Shown: positions 56,571 to 64,000 of the stretch, one piece after another
Numbering within the stretch: position 1 is the stretch's first letter
How the letters are laid out: every line of letters begins with the position of its first letter
Origin: Chryseobacterium arachidis
Lineage (GTDB): Bacteria; Bacteroidota; Bacteroidia; Flavobacteriales; Weeksellaceae
NCBI RefSeq assembly: GCF_900129245.1
Contig: NZ_FQUT01000002.1
Span: 124,001 to 188,000 of the forward strand
Reading direction: 5' to 3'
Length of the DNA stretch: 64,000 bases
The notes under the pieces: model-generated
The model's input: the letters and a program-made list of their open reading frames with translations, nothing else
What the model was told of the DNA's origin: nothing
The model's database searches: none
Program-made: the position numbers and the translations under genes

Positions 56571-57395
56571 TCATTTTACTAAAACATCAGCCTTTCCCTG
56601 AACTCCCCAAACTGCCGCACCATTGCCATTTTGTTCACCTTCGCGGTGCACCAAAAGCTCAAATGTATAAGTTCCGGGCGGAAGATCATTAGCTGTATAG
56701 GTAACTGGAGCATTCCATCTTGGTCCTTCATTCGTATCAAATGCATTTACCCAACCACTCATCATGATACTAGGTATTTCTGTAGCCGTATTACTTCCCA
56801 ACTGCTGTCTCACAGCAAAACGCAAATTGCCTTGTGAAGGCCCTGTATTTAGTCTAGATGTGCTACCCCAAACATCCCATCTTACAATCACTCTATTCTG
56901 AGAGTAATTCGCAGGCACAGTGACAACAAGTGTAGTACTGGTGATCAACTCATAAGGACCATTTCCAGGCTGTGCGGGAAGAATAAGATTTTGAAGTCCG
57001 TTAACTTTTGAAACTACTGCAGTATCAGCTAGCATCCAACTGTTATTACCAACTGCTGTCAACATTTTTTTCCAGACTGTACCATCAAAATAATAATATC
57101 CGGCAGCATTTACATTAATAGTTTGCCCAGAAAGTGTAGCAGAAGTATCTGTAATGTATACGATTGCACCAGTCTGTGCTGAAGTGTAGCTTTTAGCAGA
57201 CAGCTGGCTGCCCAGTAATCTGGGAGCAATAACTCCTTCTAAAGATTGGGTATTGGTTGGATTTTTTGCCTGTATATCGAATGTTACACCAGGTGATGCA
57301 GTATTGACTCCAACTTGGGCAAATGTAATGGTACTGAAACAGAAAATAGCCATCGAAGCAATTCTGCTTGCTGTAGTGAAATTCTTTTTTTTCAT
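56571..57395 (-). CDS. Exported protein with Bacteroidota collar-like module
   Basis: A 274-residue exported protein starting at MKKKNFTTASR, with signal peptide to about residue 27 (ITFAQVG). After the signal QVGVNTASPG resembles the opening of tail-fibre-like Bacteroidota proteins. A short module GAIVYITDTSATL...GYYYFDGTVWKKM (about 75-120) is shared with neighbours at 59148 and 60632. The C-terminal half (about 130-274) is beta-rich with a CBM/jelly-roll look (VRWDVWGSTSR, YTFELLVHREG). Function unknown. Confidence 0.78.
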   Translation of the reverse strand: MKKKNFTTASRIASMAIFCFSTITFAQVGVNTASPGVTFDIQAKNPTNTQSLEGVIAPRLLGSQLSAKSYTSAQTGAIVYITDTSATLSGQTINVNAAGYYYFDGTVWKKMLTAVGNNSWMLADTAVVSKVNGLQNLILPAQPGNGPYELITSTTLVVTVPANYSQNRVIVRWDVWGSTSRLNTGPSQGNLRFAVRQQLGSNTATEIPSIMMSGWVNAFDTNEGPRWNAPVTYTANDLPPGTYTFELLVHREGEQNGNGAAVWGVQGKADVLVK

Positions 57396-57659
57396 ATCAC
57401 AAAATTTATGCAATACAAAAAAATAAAAAAAATAATACATATGTATTTTTTTTTCAAAAAAAACTATTAATCAAACATAAAAAACAATAAAATAATAAAA
57501 CTAATTAAATTTATTCATAAATATTCGCAATTAAATATATTTTGCAACATCAGTCATGACATAAGCTTTTGGATAAAAAGCCAACGGGAGCTACAAATTT
57601 AAAAAATGTCTGAACAGAGGAAAAGCGGAACAATCATACAAGACTCTAATCTATCGTTT

Positions 57660-58727
57660 TTAATTTGAAAGCTCATTGTAGAACTTAATCTTTGTATTAT
57701 CTTCTTTTTTTAAAAACTCAATATATTCTGTCGGTGTTTTCCCCATATATTCTTTAAATATTCTGTTGAAAGTGGATTGCTGAGAAAAGCCCGCCGCTTT
57801 ATAAATATGTTCGATGGTAAATTTATGGTGGGCTCTGTTATCAAAATCAATTTTTACCTGCTGAATCCTGTAATCATTTATAATCTGACTAAATTTTTTA
57901 TCCCCCACTTTATTCATTGCCTTAGACACGTAAGTAGTGTTGGATTGTACCATATCGGCCAGTTTTCTGATATTAAAATCAGGATCCTGATAAGGTTTAT
58001 CTGTTTCAAGACAGCTTATTATTTTCTTAAAAAGAATATTATATTTTTCTTCATCTGTTAAGGATTCTGATTGATTTTTGAAATCAAATTCAAGGAGTTC
58101 ATCATTCGTATTTGCTTTAGAAAAAGTTTTCGCGGCAGTTTCAATTTTAAGATGAAAAATTTTATCCGTATAATACAGTATAAGAAGCGAAAAATAAATC
58201 GCTACGGAATATCCAATATTTTCCTGAAGAACAAGATTTTGAGGATAATTTCTGTAAAAATCCGTATCCAGTGCCATTTTAAAATATACAGATATTTCTG
58301 ATGCAAAAAAGTGATAGCAGAAAAGGATAAACGATACAATACCCGCAATTCTGAACGAGAAAAGAAAATTGATCATTAGTATTACAGGTACAAAAAGAAA
58401 AAATACAGCCTCTGTTACATTGGCAAGCAAGAGACTTATGTATGTTATAAAAATCGTAATACAGGTAACCAGAATACGAAAGATAATAATAAAATCGAAT
58501 CTTGTCTTGGATATAATAAATCCTGTGTAAACCGTAAGAAAAAATGCAAATACCAAGACTCCGATTGGGACTATTACAAAATTTGGTATTACAAGGCTTA
58601 AAACCAGATACAGCAAAAAGACACCGGCAACAGAGAGAAAGAAAATTCTTCCAAATTGTTTTTTAAAAGAATCAACCGTGTTGCTAATATCTTTATAGGA
58701 ATTATTCTTATAAAATATTCTCATCAT
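57660..58727 (-). CDS. Membrane-anchored AraC-type regulator
   Basis: A 355-residue protein with about six membrane spans (about 25-230) and a cytoplasmic AraC-type double helix-turn-helix (about 245-345; IRKLADMVQSNTTYVSKAMNK, HIYKAAGFSQQSTFNRIFKEYMGKTPTEY). The spans may act as a sensor. The closest candidate targets are its own gene and the divergent gene at 59148, separated by 420 bases. Confidence 0.88.
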   Translation of the reverse strand: MMRIFYKNNSYKDISNTVDSFKKQFGRIFFLSVAGVFLLYLVLSLVIPNFVIVPIGVLVFAFFLTVYTGFIISKTRFDFIIIFRILVTCITIFITYISLLLANVTEAVFFLFVPVILMINFLFSFRIAGIVSFILFCYHFFASEISVYFKMALDTDFYRNYPQNLVLQENIGYSVAIYFSLLILYYTDKIFHLKIETAAKTFSKANTNDELLEFDFKNQSESLTDEEKYNILFKKIISCLETDKPYQDPDFNIRKLADMVQSNTTYVSKAMNKVGDKKFSQIINDYRIQQVKIDFDNRAHHKFTIEHIYKAAGFSQQSTFNRIFKEYMGKTPTEYIEFLKKEDNTKIKFYNELSN

Positions 58728-59147
58728 TGTTATGTGTTTTTTGACTTAAAATAAAAAACTATCTGTAAAAAAATATATCAGCTAATGCAATTTTTTCCAA
58801 AATTACGCTCAAACATATCTTTTATTTTAAGTTATTTCAAAAATACAAAATTTACAATAAACACAAAATCAAAAAGATACAAAAATGAACATTTAATTAA
58901 TCAAATCACTACTAATTCTCTGTTATCGTATATAAAAAAAAAGCAAAATTTGTAATTAATAAAACACACAATAATGAAAAATACATTCTTAAAGAAGACT
59001 GTTTCTATTTCGCGATCAAAAAAGATTTTGATTTATAGAAATAATTCTTAACGATTCCCACTAAAATTTATCACTTAACAAAAAAATTAAATTTCAAAAT
59101 TATTGGGATGAATATTCCCTAATGCATAACTAAAAAAAAACACAACA
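58728..59147. other. Divergent intergenic region, possible control site
   Basis: About 420 AT-rich bases between the membrane AraC gene and a secreted-protein gene. Minus-strand -7-like boxes TAATTTTG (58798-58805) and TATGTTTG (58810-58817) could serve the regulator. An imperfect dyad ATTGGGA...TCCCTAAT at 59102-59123, 25 bases before the secreted-protein start, could be an operator. Confidence 0.4.
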
Positions 59148-60617
59148 ATGAAAAAGATCTTACTATTTTTCTGCTTTTTGGCAGGAATTACAAAAACGTT
59201 TTCACAAGCAACTGTTCCTATATCCTGTACAGACAACAAAGCTTATCTTGTGATGCAGAATATCACCGGAACCAACGGTATCTCCGGCTTTTATACTTTC
59301 GATATGAGCACCGGACATGTCGCCTTGATTAAAAATCCCATCATTCCGGCTTCAACAGGTATTACCGCAAGAAGGATCAATTGTATCGGGCATAATAAGC
59401 TGGATGGCTTTATTTACGGATACAGAACCAATTCTAACCAAATTATAAAAATTGACGCCAATGGAAATTATGATCTGATAACGGTACCCGGCTTAAATGC
59501 TGCTACGGTAGGCTCTGCAACAGCAGGTGCTGTATCAAATAATCAGCTGCACATCTTTAAAAACAGTACAGCGACCATTTATAAAATCAATCTTAGTACT
59601 TTAGCTGTAACGACAGTTAATTTCTCTACTCCCATTCCTATTACGAATTTTCAGATCAATGATTTTACATTCGGTTCAAATGGAAATATTTACGGGATAA
59701 CACAACCGTATGGCTCCAACAGTAGAAAGCTTTTTACAATAAATCTTACCACCAATACAATGCAGTTTTTAGGAGATGCCATTGGTACAGATATTAATTC
59801 AGAAACCGATAATTCCTGGGGAACAACCTTCAGAGATATTGCAGATAACCTGTATGTTGGAAATAACGGAAGCCGTAACGCTTATAAATTCACTTATAAT
59901 TCGGCTACCCAGACCTATAATCTGAACGCCAGCCTTTTTTCTACAGCAGACTCTTTGGGGCAGGTTTTAGCCGACGGTGCCAGCTGTAACTTTACTCTTC
60001 CGCCTAATCCTAACAATGACCAGAGCTGTATTGCAGATCCTACTCTCTCACAGAATATTACCTTCAATGTATTAACAAATGATGTTGCCGGCACCTATGC
60101 CATTGACCCATCATCTGTAAGGTTAATTGATCCGTCAACTTCAGCACCATCAACATCAGTTACAATACCCGGACAGGGAACTTTTTCAGTGAACACTGTA
60201 AACGGTGAGATTTCATTCAGTTCATTAACGACTTTTACACAGCCGGTAACCATTCAATATACTGTCGCCGACACTTTGAGTAACGTATCTGCTCCTGCCA
60301 ATATCACAATCGGCATCTGTTATTGTACCCAACCTGCGGCATCCGGAACTCCCAATAGCCATACCATGATCGGCATTACCGCTCAGCAAAAACAAGATGC
60401 ATGGCCTCAAAATATACCCAATGGATTTATTGCACTGGAATCTAAAGAAAAAGGATTTGTCATTACACGTGTAAATCATGTAAGCACGGCCCCACAAAAT
60501 GGCGATTCTATAGCAGAACCTAAAGAAGGGATGATTGTTTACGATATTCAGGATAAATGTGTTAAGCTTTTTAATGGGACCAGATGGAAATGTATTAACA
60601 GAAGTTGTAATAATTAA
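59148..60617 (+). CDS. Exported multi-domain protein with collar-like module
   Basis: A 489-residue exported protein with signal peptide (about 1-19, KTFSQ). A beta-propeller-like DUF6923-type region (about 30-285) repeatedly shows TFGSNGNIYGI-type blades. A cadherin/Ig-like domain follows (about 290-385; ITIGICYC end). The C-terminal 60 residues carry the shared module EPKEGMIVYDIQDKCVKLFNGTRWKCI. Probably surface-located; function unknown. It starts a run of three plus-strand genes, with 14 bases to the next. Confidence 0.82.
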   Translation: MKKILLFFCFLAGITKTFSQATVPISCTDNKAYLVMQNITGTNGISGFYTFDMSTGHVALIKNPIIPASTGITARRINCIGHNKLDGFIYGYRTNSNQIIKIDANGNYDLITVPGLNAATVGSATAGAVSNNQLHIFKNSTATIYKINLSTLAVTTVNFSTPIPITNFQINDFTFGSNGNIYGITQPYGSNSRKLFTINLTTNTMQFLGDAIGTDINSETDNSWGTTFRDIADNLYVGNNGSRNAYKFTYNSATQTYNLNASLFSTADSLGQVLADGASCNFTLPPNPNNDQSCIADPTLSQNITFNVLTNDVAGTYAIDPSSVRLIDPSTSAPSTSVTIPGQGTFSVNTVNGEISFSSLTTFTQPVTIQYTVADTLSNVSAPANITIGICYCTQPAASGTPNSHTMIGITAQQKQDAWPQNIPNGFIALESKEKGFVITRVNHVSTAPQNGDSIAEPKEGMIVYDIQDKCVKLFNGTRWKCINRSCNN

Positions 60618-60631
60618 AAAAACATAAACAA

Positions 60632-61162
60632 ATGAAAAAAATATTTTTCGGAGCTACCTTTTGCCTCACCGTAACAGTTCTAAACGGGCAGATAGCAATC
60701 GGCAAACCTAATATAGATGGCAATTCAACGATTTTAGATTTTGATAATATTGCTACCAACACCAGGGGGATTATCCTACCTGCAGTAAGCAATACAAATT
60801 CTACTCTGTCATCTACGCCTACCGCAAACAACGGCACATTTATCTTCGATTTGAGTGACAACAAAATCAAAATGTACGAAAACAATATTTGGAAAGATCT
60901 CAGTGATGCAGGTAATTCTTCAGCAGTTGCGGTAAACAGTACAGCGGAACTACCATCTCTGCAGGGAGTAATCATGGGATCCAGCGCCAGCGATGCGAAA
61001 GGAATTCTGGTATTGGAATCAGCAAATAAATCGATGATTCTCCCAAAAATTGCGAATCCTCATACAACCGTTAAGAGCCCATATCCCGGGATGATGTGCT
61101 ACGATACAGCAGGAAAAGCAATTGCCGTATTCGACGGAAATGTGTGGAATTACTGGAAATAA
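60632..61162 (+). CDS. Small exported protein with two collar-like modules
   Basis: A 176-residue exported protein; the signal peptide ends near residue 17 (LNGQIAIG). Two copies of the short module follow: NGTFIFDLSDNKIKMYENNIW (about 67-90) and GMMCYDTAGKAIAVFDGNVW at the C-terminus. The first part (ATNTRGIILPAVS) resembles Bacteroidota tail-fibre-like proteins. It is probably cotranscribed with the preceding gene. Confidence 0.82.
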   Translation: MKKIFFGATFCLTVTVLNGQIAIGKPNIDGNSTILDFDNIATNTRGIILPAVSNTNSTLSSTPTANNGTFIFDLSDNKIKMYENNIWKDLSDAGNSSAVAVNSTAELPSLQGVIMGSSASDAKGILVLESANKSMILPKIANPHTTVKSPYPGMMCYDTAGKAIAVFDGNVWNYWK

Positions 61163-61274
61163 ATCTGTTAAAGATGACTATAAATCTGATTTTAAATATC
61201 TTACCATATCTGATACTTCCGGAGTTTTACAGCATGAAGAATTTTCTATTTTAAATCATAAAAGACATAAAGAA

Positions 61275-61712
61275 ATGATAAAGATTAATAATGAAAAAGA
61301 AGTGAAAACCGTGACAACATTGATGTTTTTTATCCTAATCATCAACAGTCTAATCATTGCTGTATTATGTTTTGATATAATAGAACTAAAAAATGATTGG
61401 ATCATCTTAGTGTTTTCAGCTTTAGCAGAACTTTTATTTTTAAAATTTATTTTCGATATTAAATATTTTTATTTTGAAAATAGCGGAGAGATTGTTTCGA
61501 TTAAAAGTTATCCGTTCTGGACAATAAACAAGTTTCAGTGGTCTTTTGAACTTCCTAAAAATAAGATCAAGTCGTGCCATCACCAGAAAAAATTCTGGAA
61601 GGACATACTTATCTTAAAATTTGAAAAAAAAGAAGGCATCCATCAATTTGTTCATTATCCTATTTACTTTTTAAGGAAAAAGCAGATCCAGGACATATTA
61701 AATTCTTTCTAA
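61275..61712 (+). CDS. Two-span membrane protein with PH-like domain
   Basis: A 145-residue protein starting at MIKINNEKEV; the frame is also open from 61122 through the end of the previous gene, but that part overlaps another frame. Two hydrophobic spans (about 13-33 and 40-60) precede a basic, beta-rich C-terminal domain (IVSIKSYPFW, ILKFEKKEG, FVHYPIYF) resembling bacterial PH-like domains. Function unknown. Terminator follows. Confidence 0.7.
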   Translation: MIKINNEKEVKTVTTLMFFILIINSLIIAVLCFDIIELKNDWIILVFSALAELLFLKFIFDIKYFYFENSGEIVSIKSYPFWTINKFQWSFELPKNKIKSCHHQKKFWKDILILKFEKKEGIHQFVHYPIYFLRKKQIQDILNSF

Positions 61713-61720
61713 AAAAAAAA

Positions 61721-61742
61721 TAAACCGCCTGAAGGCGGTTTA
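61721..61742. terminator. Bidirectional terminator
   Basis: TAAACCGCC, loop TGAA, GGCGGTTTA between converging genes, with A-run before and T-run after. Confidence 0.88.
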
Positions 61743-61746
61743 TTTT

Positions 61747-63033
61747 TTATCTGTTTACCAAATCGATGTAATCTCTTTTCTGAGCACCTTGGTATACCTG
61801 TCTTGGTCTTCCGATAGGATCTCCTTTCAGTCTCATTTCTTTCCACTGAGCTATCCATCCCGGAAGTCTTCCTAATGCAAACATTACTGTGAACATTTCT
61901 GTAGGGATTCCTAACGCTCTGTAGATGATACCTGAATAGAAATCTACGTTCGGATATAGTTTTCTTTCTACGAAGTATTCGTCTTCCAATGCTACTTTTT
62001 CCAACTGCATTGCAATATCAAGCGCTTTATCATGAATACCTAATGCGTTCAATAGGTCATCAGCAGCTTTCTTGATGATTTTTGCTCTTGGATCGAAGTT
62101 TTTGTACACTCTGTGTCCGAATCCCATTAGACGGAAGCTATCGTTTTTATCTTTAGCCTTAGCAACATATTTAGATACGTCACCTCCATCTTTTTCAATG
62201 AGTTCAAGCATTTCGATAACTGCTTGGTTGGCTCCACCGTGAAGTGGTCCCCAAAGTGCAGAAATACCTGCAGAAACAGATGCAAAAAGACCTGTGTGGG
62301 CAGAACCTACCATTCTTACCGTAGAAGTAGAACAGTTTTGCTCATGATCTGCGTGAAGAATTAATAATTTATCTAAAGCTTCAGTTACCACAGGATTGAT
62401 CTGGAACTCTTCGTTTGGTAATCTGAAAGCCATTTTGTAGAAGTTTTCTACATAGTTTAGACTGTTATCTCCGTGGTTAAGCGGTAAACCCAAAGTTTTT
62501 CTGTACGTCCAAGCAGCTAAATGAGCGAATTTAGCGATAAGCAATTCTGCCGCTACATCCATCTCTTCCTTGGAATTCACGTTAACAGCCTTTGGATTGA
62601 AAGCTGTTAAAGCAGACGTTAAAGTAGATAGAACTCCCATTGGGTGAGCAGAACGAGGGAAAGCATCGATGATTTTTTTCATCTCCTCTGCTACGAAGTT
62701 ATATTTTTTAATATTCCCGTTAAAGGTATTGAATTGGTCTTGAGTGGGTAATTCACCGTGTAGTAAAAGGTACATTACCTCTGTAAAGTTAGACTTATCA
62801 GCAATCTGCTCGATAGGATATCCTCTGTAAAATAATTCTCCTTTATCCCCGTCTAAGTAAGTGATGTCACTAAGTGTAGCTCCGGTGTTTTTGTAACCTA
62901 AATCTAAAGTGATAAGACCTGTCTGGTCTCTTAATTTTGAAATATCGATTCCTCTGTCTCCGATAGTACTATCCACGATTGGATATTCATACGAATTACC
63001 TGCGTAATTCAATATTACTTTGTTGTCTGACAT
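61747..63033 (-). CDS. gltA: Citrate synthase
   Basis: A 428-residue TCA-cycle enzyme condensing oxaloacetate and acetyl-CoA. LHADHEQNCSTSTVRMVGS has the first catalytic His; GPLHGGANQAVIEML holds the second (acetyl-CoA site); MGFGHRVYKNFDPRA holds the oxaloacetate contacts and the neighbouring Asp region. C-terminal RPRQVYQG is the arginine contact. Standard length for the Gram-negative type. It follows eno by 89 bases on the same strand. Confidence 0.97.
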   Translation of the reverse strand: MSDNKVILNYAGNSYEYPIVDSTIGDRGIDISKLRDQTGLITLDLGYKNTGATLSDITYLDGDKGELFYRGYPIEQIADKSNFTEVMYLLLHGELPTQDQFNTFNGNIKKYNFVAEEMKKIIDAFPRSAHPMGVLSTLTSALTAFNPKAVNVNSKEEMDVAAELLIAKFAHLAAWTYRKTLGLPLNHGDNSLNYVENFYKMAFRLPNEEFQINPVVTEALDKLLILHADHEQNCSTSTVRMVGSAHTGLFASVSAGISALWGPLHGGANQAVIEMLELIEKDGGDVSKYVAKAKDKNDSFRLMGFGHRVYKNFDPRAKIIKKAADDLLNALGIHDKALDIAMQLEKVALEDEYFVERKLYPNVDFYSGIIYRALGIPTEMFTVMFALGRLPGWIAQWKEMRLKGDPIGRPRQVYQGAQKRDYIDLVNR

Positions 63034-63122
63034 TATTTATTATTTTGTTTCTAAATATACTACTAATTACAAAATACGGCAAACTAAAATTATCGCTTGC
63101 CGTTATTTATAAATTCGATTAA

Positions 63123-64000
<878 letters not shown>

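Noticed and set aside
61122..61274. Extended N-terminus of the PH-like membrane protein
   Set aside because: This stretch overlaps the end of the preceding exported protein in another frame and has no family features; the ATG at 61275 begins just before the membrane span.

Overview
This AT-rich window with short intergenic gaps comes from a member of the Bacteroidota, most likely Chryseobacterium or a close relative in the Flavobacteriia. Supporting signs are sigma-factor -7 boxes of the TAnnTTTG type, a type IX secretion C-terminal sorting domain, a Bacteroidota-type lipoprotein, an OmpA protein with thrombospondin-3 repeats, and many family-typical protein sequences. I saw no tRNA, rRNA, CRISPR array, prophage or intact insertion sequence. 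The content is chromosomal: core metabolism mixed with accessory operons.

Layout. (1) 1-4.1 kb: cysS, a DinB-like protein, folE and a GNAT-like protein. (2) 4.1-14.3 kb: a methionine block on the minus strand. In transcription order it holds a SAM-I riboswitch, metX, an ACT-homoserine dehydrogenase, a PLP sulfhydrylase, the N-terminal half of MetH, a fatty-acid desaturase, the C-terminal part of MetH, and metF. Several gaps hold hairpins or repeat-like elements. (3) 14.4-19 kb: a GH63-like glucosidase and a T9SS-secreted protein. (4) 19-27 kb: OsmC, then a DUF58/MoxR/DUF4350/DUF4129/SpoIIM membrane cluster. It is interrupted by a broken four-helix-bundle gene and faces a divergent RDD gene. 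(5) 27-36.8 kb: small GNAT, glycosyltransferase, phosphoesterase, YebC, OmpA, SmpB, an ABC-F protein, an SDR with AraC regulator, and an M48 protease. (6) 37-47 kb: recJ-nadD with two uncharacterised genes, a TonB-type outer-membrane protein, an esterase, a serine-hydrolase lipoprotein and a GH43 enzyme. (7) 47.4-56.2 kb: a tight seven-gene operon with a SpeD-like and a membrane-anchored SpeE-like protein, directly downstream of two guanidine-modifying enzymes (CtlX and an arginine-deiminase-like protein). (8) 56.5-64 kb: secreted proteins sharing a short C-terminal module, a membrane AraC regulator, citrate synthase and a truncated enolase at the window edge.

How the genes fit together. Region 2 is a near-complete route from aspartate semialdehyde to methionine under one SAM-sensing leader, with folate supply (metF) at its end. 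Region 7 is the most intriguing. A SpeD-like protein whose predicted pyruvoyl position is Cys instead of Ser, a zinc-ribbon/DUF4178 membrane protein, a half-size DUF350 protein, a tiny membrane protein, a membrane-bound aminopropyltransferase, a flavin oxidoreductase and a His-rich polytopic membrane protein are packed with overlaps or gaps of at most about 10 bases. The likely theme is SAM/polyamine-type chemistry at the membrane, but the product cannot be read from sequence.
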